Of a DNA stretch of 64,000 nucleotides, positions 17,079 to 24,520 are shown piece after piece; position 1 is the stretch's first letter, and each line of letters opens with the position of its first letter. The position numbers were made by a program, and so were the translations under genes. The notes under the pieces are model-generated. The model was not told the origin of the DNA and did no database searches. It saw only the letters and a list, made by a program, of their open reading frames with translations. Origin of the DNA: Pleomorphomonas sp. JP5 (GTDB lineage: Bacteria; Pseudomonadota; Alphaproteobacteria; Rhizobiales; Pleomorphomonadaceae); assembly GCF_023721815.1 (NCBI RefSeq), contig NZ_JAMDLI010000008.1, positions 389,015 through 453,014 of the forward strand. Direction: 5' to 3'.

Positions 17079-17960
17079 ATGGCAGGACGCAAGACCCAAG
17101 GAAAAGCGGGACTTGTCGCCCTTCTGCTCCGGGGCGCCATCGGGAATCCGATGGCCACCGCCGGGAGCTTGATGATGACGGCGACCGCCATTGCCATCCT
17201 GACCAATGCCCTCGCCTTGCAGCCGGGCGCCCATCCGGCGCCGCTGTTTGTCGGCACCCGCCCCGTTGCCCCGGCGACGCCGGCTCCCACGCAGGCGCCG
17301 ACGTTGCGCTCCTCCGACGGGTCGGCCGTTGGAGCGACCGATCAGAGCCTGATCGCCGACATTCAGAAGGGCCTCAAGGACTTCGGATACTACAAGGGCG
17401 AGATCGACGGCCTCGCCGGTCCGCAAACATCGCAGGCCATCCTGGCCTTCGAACGCGCCTTCCGTCTCACCCCAACGGGGGAGCCGTCAAACAACGTGCT
17501 GCTGGCCATCCGGTCCGTACGGCCGAAAACCAGCCTCAACGTTGACAGTCCGGTTGCAGCCGATCCGCTGACCGTCGCATCGCTGCCGACAAACGCCGCT
17601 GCGCCGGTGCCCAGGCCGAAGCCCGACGCCACCGCAGCCCAGCCGGCGCCCACCGAGGCCCAGCCGGCGGAGATGTCGATGGACGGCATTGGCGATCTCA
17701 TCGCTTCGGTGGCTCCGCCCAAGGCGGCCGCGAAACCGGTGGCCGTCGCCACACCGGCGGCGCCCGCCGCCGACGCCAACCTTGCGCGCATCCAACGCTC
17801 GCTGTCGCAGCAAGGATTCGGGCCCGTCGCCATCGACGGCCTGATGTCGGCCGAAACGCGCGCGGCCATCAAGCGCTTCCAGGCCTACTACAACCTGCCG
17901 CAGACAGGCGCCATCGACGAGGCTTTTGTCTCCCAGCTCGTCAAGGTTGGCGGCCTCTAG
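17079..17960 (+). CDS. Peptidoglycan-binding protein with two PG_binding_1 domains
   Basis: This 293-residue protein has an N-terminal membrane segment (about residues 25-48), then Pro/Ala-rich linkers and two PG_binding_1 domains. The first (about 85-145) has Q-K-G-L-K-D-F-G-Y-Y-K-G-E-I-D-G-L-A-G; the second (about 230-290) has Q-R-S-L-S-Q-Q-G-F-G-P-V-A-I-D-G. The shape suggests an inner-membrane anchored protein that contacts the cell wall. The ATG at 17079 is preferred (GGAGGG 8 bases upstream) over the adjacent TTG. It follows the kinase stop by 3 bp. A wall-binding protein co-expressed with a DivJ/PleC-like kinase suggests a link between wall state and cell-cycle signalling, but this is inference. 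Confidence 0.85.
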   Translation: MAGRKTQGKAGLVALLLRGAIGNPMATAGSLMMTATAIAILTNALALQPGAHPAPLFVGTRPVAPATPAPTQAPTLRSSDGSAVGATDQSLIADIQKGLKDFGYYKGEIDGLAGPQTSQAILAFERAFRLTPTGEPSNNVLLAIRSVRPKTSLNVDSPVAADPLTVASLPTNAAAPVPRPKPDATAAQPAPTEAQPAEMSMDGIGDLIASVAPPKAAAKPVAVATPAAPAADANLARIQRSLSQQGFGPVAIDGLMSAETRAAIKRFQAYYNLPQTGAIDEAFVSQLVKVGGL

Positions 17961-18055
17961 TCACGCTCTTGTCATTCATCTTCCAAGGCGTGAACCGCGC
18001 AGGTCTTGCCCTCGGCGCAAACCCGTGGTTTGAACGGCAGGTTACGCTGTCGAGC

Positions 18056-18415
18056 ATGGCCATGGCCCGCATCACCTCCGACTTCTTCGTTTCCGCTTAT
18101 GTTCGCCGCCGCAACGACGGCGGTTTGTTCACGGCGGTGGTCGGTAGGGGCGCCGCCGAGGCCGGAGCCATTTTCGTCAAGGTATCGCACCTCGATGGCA
18201 CCGCCGATCTCTATGGCCCCGCGCCACAGATCTATCTGGACGACGTCGACCCGGCCATGGCCGGGGGACGTGTGTTCGAACAGTTGCTTGCCGATGCCCC
18301 CGAGGCGGACGTCGACGCCCGCCTGCGGTCCGAACGGCGCTTCGACAGCGACTGCTGGATCGTCGAAACAGAGGACCGACAGGGCACGTCGGATCTCGAT
18401 ATCATCGGAACCTGA
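18056..18415 (+). CDS. DUF1491 family protein
   Basis: This 119-residue cytoplasmic protein shows the DUF1491 features R-I-T-S-D-F-F-V-S-A-Y-V-R-R near the start, G-A-A-E-A-G-A-I-F-V-K, and the C-terminal D-S-D-C-W-I-V-E-T-E-D. The last motif with D-x-D-x-W-I-V-E-x-E is conserved in the family, whose function is unknown. The frame is open upstream to 17969, but the conserved region begins at the ATG pair 18056/18062, so I start there; the ribosome site is weak. It lies close behind the PG-binding gene and is probably co-transcribed, as in many Hyphomicrobiales. Confidence 0.88.
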   Translation: MAMARITSDFFVSAYVRRRNDGGLFTAVVGRGAAEAGAIFVKVSHLDGTADLYGPAPQIYLDDVDPAMAGGRVFEQLLADAPEADVDARLRSERRFDSDCWIVETEDRQGTSDLDIIGT

Positions 18416-18498
18416 CCGTCCGGCTACGTGTTTGCCTGTTGCCCCGCCGGCATCTTTGGGGATATCCCTCCAGCCGTTTTGCAGCTTTCGGAGCATCC

Positions 18499-20586
18499 AT
18501 GACCGAGATGAAGCCCCCTTGCGCCGATAAGCGGCCTGTCGTCACGACCGTTCACGGCGTCGATCTCGTCGATGACTACGCCTGGCTTCGCGCCGACAAC
18601 TGGCAGGACGTCCTGCGCGATCCCGATCTTCTCGATCCCGGCATTCGCGCCCATCTCGACGCCGAGAACGCGTTCTGCGACGCTTACATGGCCGACACGG
18701 TCTCGCTGCAGGAAGCTCTGGTCGCCGAGATGCGCGCCCGCATCCTCGAAGACGATTCCTCGGTTCCGCTCCCAGACGGCCCCTACGCCTATGCCAGCCG
18801 CTACCTTACCGGTGCGCAGCACCCGCGACTTGTCCGCACGCTGCGCGACGGCGGCCCCGAGGAGCTGTTGCTCGATGCCGACGAACTGGCGCGGGGCAAG
18901 TCCTATTTCAGCCTGGGGGGCGCCAGCCACAGCCCGGACCACAAGCTCCTGGCCTATAGCTTCGACGATACCGGCTCGGAGTTTCATGTCATCCGCATCC
19001 GCGATCTCGATGCCGACGTCGATCTGCCTGACGAGATTCCCAACACCGCGGGCGGTGTCGCCTGGGCGGCCGATTCCCGTTCCTTCTTCTATACGTTCAT
19101 CAATGACAATCATCGCACCGAGAAAGTGCTCCGCCATGTGATCGGAACACCGGCCTCGGAGGATACGGTCGTCTATCTCGAAGAGGATTCCGGTTTCTTC
19201 TGCGGCGTCGACAAGACGCAGTCCGGTCGCTTCATCGTCATCGACTCACACGATCATCAGACGTCCGAAGTGCGACTGATCGACGCCACGGCGCCGGATA
19301 GTCCGCCCCGCCTGGTGACAGCACGCGAAATCGAGGTCGAATACTCGATCGAAGACGACGGCGACGACCGCGTCTACATCCTGACCAATGCCGACGGCGC
19401 CGAGGACTTCAAGATCGTCAACGCGCCGCTCAAGAGCCCGGGCCGAGACAACTGGATCGATGTCGTCGCTCACGAGCCGGGGCGTCTCATCCTGTCGATG
19501 TCGATTTTCCAGGGGCGCATGGTGCGGCTCGAACGGGTGGGCGGCCTGCCGCGCATCGTGATCCGCGAGCTGTCGAGCGGGCACGAGCATGCCATCGACT
19601 TCCCGGAAGAGGCTTATTCGCTCGGATTGTCCGGCTCCTACGAGTTCGACACCAACATCGTCCGCTTCACCTACTCCTCGCCGACCACGCCGGCGCAGGT
19701 CTACGACTACGACATGGCGACCGGCGAGCGTTTCCTCAGGAAGACGCAGGAGGTTCCGTCCGGCCACGAGCCCTCCGACTACGTGACGCGTCGCATCATG
19801 GCGCCTGCCGCCGATGACGAAAGCGTGCCGGTCACCCTGCTCTACCGCGCCGACACGCCTCTCGACGGCTCGGCGCCCTGCCTGCTCTACGGCTATGGCG
19901 CCTACGGCATCGCCATTCCCGCCTCGTTCTCGACCCGCATCCTGTCGCTGGTCGATCGCGGCTTCGTCTATGCCATCGCGCATATCCGCGGCGGCAACGA
20001 GAAGGGGCACCGCTGGTATCAGGCCGGCAAGCGCGAGAACAAGCCGAACACCTTCAAGGACTTCATCGCAGCGGCCCGTTACCTCGCCGCCGAAGGCTTC
20101 ACCTCGGAGGGGCGCATCGTCGCCCATGGCGGTTCGGCCGGCGGCATGCTGATGGGCGCCGTCGCCAACATGGCGCCGTCGCTCTGGGGCGGGGTGCTCG
20201 CCGCCGTTCCCTTCGTCGACGTGCTCAACACCATGCTCGACGCCACGCTGCCGCTCACGCCGCCGGAGTGGCCCGAATGGGGTAATCCGCTCGAAAGCGT
20301 CGCCGACTTCCAGTTGATCGCTTCCTACAGCCCCTACGAGAACCTGATGACGCAGGCCTACCCGCCGATGTTCGTGCTGGCCGGCCTCACCGACCCGCGC
20401 GTCACCTACTGGGAGCCGGCGAAGTGGGTCGCACGCCTCAGGGCGCTGAAGACCGACGACAACCCGCAGGTCATGCACATCAACATGGACGCTGGCCACG
20501 GCGGAGCGTCCGGCCGCTTCGACGAACTGAAGGAAACAGCGCTCGAGTATGCCTTCGCCCTGAAGGTGATGGGCAAGGCTAACTAA
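18499..20586 (+). CDS. S9A prolyl oligopeptidase (oligopeptidase B type)
   Basis: This is a 695-residue serine peptidase of the cytoplasm that cleaves short peptides. It has the N-terminal beta-propeller (about 70-410) and the C-terminal alpha/beta hydrolase domain (about 430-690). The nucleophile Ser is in G-G-S-A-G-G-M-L (near 547). The catalytic Asp is in L-T-D-P-R-V-T-Y-W-E-P (near 634) and the His in A-G-H-G-G-A-S-G-R (near 670). The sequence Y-G-Y-G-A-Y-G and I-R-G-G-N-E-K-G are typical of the oligopeptidase B/protease II branch, which prefers basic residues at P1. No signal peptide is seen. The start ATG has CGGAG 6 bases upstream. Confidence 0.92.
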   Translation: MTEMKPPCADKRPVVTTVHGVDLVDDYAWLRADNWQDVLRDPDLLDPGIRAHLDAENAFCDAYMADTVSLQEALVAEMRARILEDDSSVPLPDGPYAYASRYLTGAQHPRLVRTLRDGGPEELLLDADELARGKSYFSLGGASHSPDHKLLAYSFDDTGSEFHVIRIRDLDADVDLPDEIPNTAGGVAWAADSRSFFYTFINDNHRTEKVLRHVIGTPASEDTVVYLEEDSGFFCGVDKTQSGRFIVIDSHDHQTSEVRLIDATAPDSPPRLVTAREIEVEYSIEDDGDDRVYILTNADGAEDFKIVNAPLKSPGRDNWIDVVAHEPGRLILSMSIFQGRMVRLERVGGLPRIVIRELSSGHEHAIDFPEEAYSLGLSGSYEFDTNIVRFTYSSPTTPAQVYDYDMATGERFLRKTQEVPSGHEPSDYVTRRIMAPAADDESVPVTLLYRADTPLDGSAPCLLYGYGAYGIAIPASFSTRILSLVDRGFVYAIAHIRGGNEKGHRWYQAGKRENKPNTFKDFIAAARYLAAEGFTSEGRIVAHGGSAGGMLMGAVANMAPSLWGGVLAAVPFVDVLNTMLDATLPLTPPEWPEWGNPLESVADFQLIASYSPYENLMTQAYPPMFVLAGLTDPRVTYWEPAKWVARLRALKTDDNPQVMHINMDAGHGGASGRFDELKETALEYAFALKVMGKAN

Positions 20587-20614
20587 CTCGTTTTGCTAAC
20601 CGAAACGCGCATGG

Positions 20615-20638
20615 GAGCCATGAATCGACTCGTGGCTC
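20615..20638 (+). terminator. Hairpin after prolyl oligopeptidase gene
   Basis: GAGCCATGA (20615-20623) pairs with TCGTGGCTC (20630-20638) with one mismatch. No T-run follows, so it is terminator-like rather than a classic intrinsic terminator. Confidence 0.4.
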
Positions 20639-20737
20639 ATTGCCGCCATCAGGAAAAGTTCCTATCTATCTCGCATGCACCACCGCTGGGCGGCGATGCT
20701 CAGTTATAGAATGCTCTTTTCCAAAGAGGAGACGACC

Positions 20738-21334
20738 ATGGCTTTCGAGCTGAACGACCTTCCCTATGCCTATGACGCCCTTGGCCCGTACATGTCGCGC
20801 GAGACGCTTGAGTATCATCACGACAAGCATCACCTTGCCTACGTGAACAACGGCAACAATCTCATCAAGGGTACCGAGTGGGAAGGCAAGAGCGTCGAGG
20901 ACGTGGTGAAGGGCTCGTTCGGCAAGAACCCCGCCGTCTTCAACAACGTCGCTCAGCACTACAACCACTTCTACTTCTGGCAGTGGATGAAGCCGAACGG
21001 CGGCGGTTCCATTCCCGGCGAGCTTCTCAAGAAGATCAACGAGGATCTCGGTGGTCTCGACAAGTTCCGCGCCGACTTCATCCAGGCCGGCATGACGCAG
21101 TTCGGCTCCGGCTGGGCCTGGCTGGCGCTCAAGGACGGCAAGCTCGTCATCTCCAAGACGCCGAACGGCGAGAACCCGCTGGTCGCCGGCGCGACGCCGC
21201 TTCTGGGCGTCGACGTGTGGGAGCACTCCTACTACATCGACTACCGCAACCTGCGTCAGAAGTATCTCGAAGCCTTCTTCGACAATCTGGTGAACTGGGA
21301 GTTCGTCGCCGAACTCTACGCCAAGGCTGGCTGA
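20738..21334 (+). CDS. sodB: Superoxide dismutase, iron type
   Basis: This 198-residue enzyme converts superoxide to oxygen and hydrogen peroxide. The metal ligands are visible: His in L-E-Y-H-H-D-K-H-H (near 27), His in Q-H-Y-N-H-F-Y-F-W (near 74-78), and the D-V-W-E-H-S-Y-Y-I-D-Y motif with Asp and His near 156-160. A Gln just before H-Y-N-H, in the position used by iron enzymes, and G-S-G-W-A-W-L point to the Fe (or cambialistic) class rather than the Mn class. No signal peptide is present, so it is cytoplasmic. The ATG has AAGAGGAG upstream. A strong terminator follows; the gene is monocistronic. Confidence 0.95.
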   Translation: MAFELNDLPYAYDALGPYMSRETLEYHHDKHHLAYVNNGNNLIKGTEWEGKSVEDVVKGSFGKNPAVFNNVAQHYNHFYFWQWMKPNGGGSIPGELLKKINEDLGGLDKFRADFIQAGMTQFGSGWAWLALKDGKLVISKTPNGENPLVAGATPLLGVDVWEHSYYIDYRNLRQKYLEAFFDNLVNWEFVAELYAKAG

Positions 21335-21379
21335 GCCGACTGGCGTTCGCGCCACGCTTGACCGATACGACTTTACTTG

Positions 21380-21413
21380 GGGCTCCGGCTTGTCCGGAGC
21401 CCTTCGTCTTTTT
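21380..21413 (+). terminator. Rho-independent terminator after sodB
   Basis: The 9-bp perfect stem GGGCTCCGG / CCGGAGCCC (21380-21388 and 21394-21402) has a CTTGT loop and is followed by TTCGTCTTTTT. Confidence 0.85.
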
Positions 21414-21526
21414 CAGCGATAGCTGTTGTCCGACGCAGCGCTAGCCACTATCACTGTCGTTGTGGGTACCGGAGTGGTTCGCACCCCGGCTATTGTTTCC
21501 ACTCGTGCAACGGTTGACGGGGCCTC

Positions 21527-22288
21527 ATGCCAAAGCTGACGGATTATATCGCTCGAACGATCGTCATCGTCGACGACAGTCCCCGCTTCAGGCGCTTCGT
21601 GGCGGGCATGCTCAGCGAGTTTGGCTTTCACGATATTCACGAGTTCTCGGACACCGATTCCGCCTTCGAGTTTCTGACCGGCCGACACGTCGATCTCGTC
21701 ATGTCGGATCTGGGCATGGAGCCAATGGATGGCTTCGCCTTCGCCGATCGCATCCGTCACGGCGGCGCCGTCGTCAACCGCATGGTTCCCATTCTGCTGA
21801 TGACCGGACACGCCAGCCGGCAGAATGTCCAGAAAGCGGTGATGGCCGGCATCGACGAGATCGCGGTCAAGCCGATGTCGTCGAACTATCTCGTCGAACG
21901 CCTGCTGACCGTGTTCGGACGGCCACGGGTCTACGTGAAGACGGGCTCGGGGTATTTCGGCCCCGATCGACGGCGGCGCAACGATCCCAGCTACCGGGGC
22001 CCCGAACGCCGCTCGGGTCAGCCGGCCGAGATCGTCTCGGAAGAACGGCTGCTTGCCTTGCGCGAAGCCGCCTCGCTGCGGAATCGCGGCCTACTGCCGG
22101 AGGCGCCGGCGAATGTTCCGCTTCCAGAGAATCCCGGATTCCTTGTCACCCACATCACCTTTCGCGAAAAGTCGAACGAAGCCGTCTACGGCGATCTCGT
22201 CGGCGCGCGCGCCAACCCGACCGTTCCGGTCGTGGTCAAGCGCTCCAAACGGCCACGCGGGCCATCCCACCCCTCGCGAGGCAGCTGA
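21527..22288 (+). CDS. Response regulator with receiver domain and unassigned C-terminal region
   Basis: This 253-residue protein has a standard receiver domain at residues 8-130. It contains V-I-V-D-D-S, the phosphorylated Asp in L-V-M-S-D-L-G-M (near 63), M-T-G-H-A and the conserved Lys in A-V-K-P-M. The remaining 120 residues have no DNA-binding or enzymatic domain that I recognise. They contain two repeats of a G-P-D-R-R-R-R / G-P-E-R-R motif seen in several alphaproteobacterial receiver-only proteins. No kinase gene is adjacent. It may act by protein-protein contact, for example in motility or stress signalling, but this cannot be shown here. Confidence 0.85.
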   Translation: MPKLTDYIARTIVIVDDSPRFRRFVAGMLSEFGFHDIHEFSDTDSAFEFLTGRHVDLVMSDLGMEPMDGFAFADRIRHGGAVVNRMVPILLMTGHASRQNVQKAVMAGIDEIAVKPMSSNYLVERLLTVFGRPRVYVKTGSGYFGPDRRRRNDPSYRGPERRSGQPAEIVSEERLLALREAASLRNRGLLPEAPANVPLPENPGFLVTHITFREKSNEAVYGDLVGARANPTVPVVVKRSKRPRGPSHPSRGS

Positions 22289-22291
22289 TCG

Positions 22292-22594
22292 TCATTTCCC
22301 CATGGGGGCGCAGACGGCGGACCATACCATGTAGGTGTACTCGCTCTGCATGTTGTAGAGCCAATTGCGGCAGAGCTTCTCCGTCTTGAAGCAGTAGCGC
22401 TCGGAGACGTCCTCATACCTCTTCCAGCCGCTCTCCACTTCCTTGCGACCGTGGAAATACCCCTGCCAGAGCTTTCCTCCTGACGAGCAGGACATGGGTT
22501 CCGTCGGCCTGGCGATGAAAGAGGCAGCCGTGGCCGAATAGGTCGTACCGAGCGTGAGGGCTACCGTCAGCCTCAGAATCGTTGCCGTCCGCAT
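22292..22594 (-). CDS. Small secreted protein with four mature cysteines
   Basis: The product is 100 residues, with a signal peptide (M-R-T-A-T-I-L-R-L-T-V-A-L-T-L-G-T-T then S-A-T-A-A, cleavage near residue 24). The mature part has four cysteines (C-S-S-G-G near 36, Y-C-F-K and K-L-C-R near 68 and 75, V-C-A-P near 95) that could form two disulfides. It also has several aromatic residues (W-x-G-Y-F-H, Y-M-V-W). I recognise no family. It ends three bases after the response-regulator stop on the opposite strand. It is probably a periplasmic protein. Confidence 0.65.
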   Translation of the reverse strand: MRTATILRLTVALTLGTTYSATAASFIARPTEPMSCSSGGKLWQGYFHGRKEVESGWKRYEDVSERYCFKTEKLCRNWLYNMQSEYTYMVWSAVCAPMGK

Positions 22595-22631
22595 GCTTTC
22601 CTCCTCGCAGTTTGCGTAGCCGACGCCGCAT

Positions 22632-22670
22632 CCCCTTGAAGTCCGCCGTCAAAGCGGCGTTTTCAAGGGG
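22632..22670 (-). terminator. Long hairpin downstream of ilvE-like gene
   Basis: Outer arms CCCCTTGAA / TTCAAGGGG (22632-22640 and 22662-22670) enclose an inner CGCCG-N6-CGGCG stem, giving a nearly continuous 39-base hairpin. It lies 24 bp after the stop of the aminotransferase gene on the minus strand. Confidence 0.6.
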
Positions 22671-22694
22671 ACGCTCAAGGAAAGTCCTCTTCGC

Positions 22695-23549
22695 TCAAGC
22701 GTGCGCGTAAGCCCAATAGAGTTCGCGGGCACGCTTCGTCACCGGCCCAACCGAGAACTCACGGGATTCGAACCGCAGGATCGGCGTCACCTTGCCATAG
22801 TTGCCGGCGGCAAAGATCTCGTCCGCCGAGGCCAGGTCTTCCGTTTTCAGGATGCATTCGCGCACGTCGAAGCCATCGTCGCGCAAAAGCTGAATGATGC
22901 GTGACCGCGTTATGCCCGCCAGGAACACGCCCGTGGCGGCCGGCGTCATCACCACACCGTCCTTGGCGATGAACAGGTTGGCGGTGCCGAGCTCGCAGAC
23001 GTTGCCGAGCACGTCGAGCAGAACCGCGTTGTCGAAGCCCTTGGCCTTGGCCTCCAGCATGGCGCGGCCGTTGTTCGGATAAAGGCATCCCGCCTTGGCG
23101 TTGACCAGAGCCGTTTCGGGCAGTGGCCGACGGTAGCGCGTGGTGGTTACGGCATAGCCCTCGTCGATCGACGGGATGGGCGCTTCATAGAGACTGAGAC
23201 AGAAGCGCGTCGACGCAGCTTCGGGGGGCACCCCCATGAAGCCGCCATCCTCGGCCCAGTACATCGGGCGAATGTAGAGCGCCGCATCGCCGGAGAAGCG
23301 AGAGAAACCCTCGCGCGCCAGCGCCTCGATTTCTTCGGCCGGGCGCAGGGCCTCAAGGCCCATGGCAAGCGCGCTACGGTTGACTCGCTGACAATGAAGG
23401 TCGAGGTCGGGCGCCACGCCCTCAAAATAACGGGCGCCGTCGAACACCGACGAGGCGAGCCAGGACGAGTGCGTCCTGACGCCCATGATCTGCACGTTAC
23501 CCTCGTGCCACTCGCCATCCAGCCACGTCCAGGTCTGAGACCAAGCCAC
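22695..23549 (-). CDS. ilvE: Branched-chain amino acid aminotransferase (class IV)
   Basis: This 284-residue PLP enzyme interconverts Leu, Ile and Val with their 2-oxo acids in the cytoplasm. The fold-type IV marks are visible. S-S-V-F-D-G-A-R-Y-F-E-G lies near 33-45. The Schiff-base Lys is in V-N-A-K-A-G-C-L-Y-P-N-N (near 160). The PLP-binding Glu is in N-V-C-E-L-G-T-A-N-L-F (near 195). G-I-T-R-S-R-I appears near 222. I chose the GTG at 23549 because AAGGA lies 7-8 bases upstream and the family N terminus (W-T-W-L-D-G-E-W) begins there. D-amino acid aminotransferases and aminodeoxychorismate lyases share this fold, but the motifs favour IlvE. Confidence 0.85.
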   Translation of the reverse strand: MAWSQTWTWLDGEWHEGNVQIMGVRTHSSWLASSVFDGARYFEGVAPDLDLHCQRVNRSALAMGLEALRPAEEIEALAREGFSRFSGDAALYIRPMYWAEDGGFMGVPPEAASTRFCLSLYEAPIPSIDEGYAVTTTRYRRPLPETALVNAKAGCLYPNNGRAMLEAKAKGFDNAVLLDVLGNVCELGTANLFIAKDGVVMTPAATGVFLAGITRSRIIQLLRDDGFDVRECILKTEDLASADEIFAAGNYGKVTPILRFESREFSVGPVTKRARELYWAYAHA

Positions 23550-23752
23550 GATACTGTCCTTCCGTTTCTCGTTGCGTCCGCTACCCCATCGTCGCCGAAC
23601 GCGGCGACACGGCAACGGCCCGATGAAAACCCGCCCCTCTGCAGGCTTTTCCGCATGTTTGTTTGCCGGTTTCCAGATAACCGATATATCCGATACCAAA
23701 GTTGCGAAAGTCGCTGGTTCACGAATCGACGGCTGAAAGCGGAGACAGCGGC

Positions 23753-24412
23753 ATGTACCATCCGATCTTCCTGTTCGATGCCTACGGCACGCTGTTCGAC
23801 GTCCACTCGGCCGTCCGCCGGCATGCCGCCGAACTCGGCCCCGACGCACAGCGCCTTTCCGAGCTCTGGCGGACCAAGCAGCTTGAGTATTCCTGGATCC
23901 GCTCGGCCACCGGCGCCTACAAAGATTTCTGGGCGCTGACCAAGGACGCGCTCGACGCGGCCTTCGCGGTCTATCCCCAGGTCGATCCCGACCTGCGCGA
24001 GAAACTGCTCGAGGCCTATCGGAGTTGCGACTGCTTCCCCGAGGTGCCGGCTGTCCTGCGCGATCTGAAGATTGCCGGCACCCGTATCGCCATCCTGTCG
24101 AACGGCAGCCCACTGATGCTCAACAGGGCGATTCGGGCCGCCGGCCTTGGCGACATCATCGACGACGTGCTGTCGGTGGACACGATCGGCTGCTACAAGC
24201 CGGATCCGCGCGTCTACGAAATGGCGACGACGCATTTCCGCGTGTTCCCGAGCGCCATATCCTTCCAGTCGTCCAACCGCTGGGACGTCGCTGGTGGATC
24301 GAAGTACGGGTTCCGAACCGTCTGGATCAATCGCGCAGGCGCGCTCGACGAATACCAGGACATGCGACCGGCTGCGGAGTTGCCAGACCTGACCGGCCTG
24401 ACCAAGCTCTGA
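23753..24412 (+). CDS. L-2-haloacid dehalogenase (haloacid dehalogenase type II)
   Basis: The product is a 219-residue HAD-superfamily hydrolase. All key residues of the L-2-haloacid dehalogenase class are present. The nucleophile Asp and nearby Thr are in F-D-A-Y-G-T-L-F-D (near 9-13). The Arg is in W-R-T-K-Q-L-E-Y-S-W (near 40). S-N-G-S appears near 117, the Lys in Y-K-P-D-P-R-V-Y near 150, and S-S-N-R-W-D near 174-179. Such enzymes convert L-2-haloacids to D-2-hydroxyacids; physiological substrates in bacteria not exposed to haloacids are often unclear. The ATG has GGAG 8 bases upstream. It is divergent from ilvE and precedes malQ by about 100 bp. Confidence 0.9.
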   Translation: MYHPIFLFDAYGTLFDVHSAVRRHAAELGPDAQRLSELWRTKQLEYSWIRSATGAYKDFWALTKDALDAAFAVYPQVDPDLREKLLEAYRSCDCFPEVPAVLRDLKIAGTRIAILSNGSPLMLNRAIRAAGLGDIIDDVLSVDTIGCYKPDPRVYEMATTHFRVFPSAISFQSSNRWDVAGGSKYGFRTVWINRAGALDEYQDMRPAAELPDLTGLTKL

Positions 24413-24520
24413 CCGGCAACTGGCCTGGCGTTTTTGAAGCCGTAACCTCGTCTCGTTACTGTCCGGGCCAAAGGTTTCGGCGGTTTGGGCCCGCTCCATC
24501 GCCGCCCAGGGGAGGCAGAC

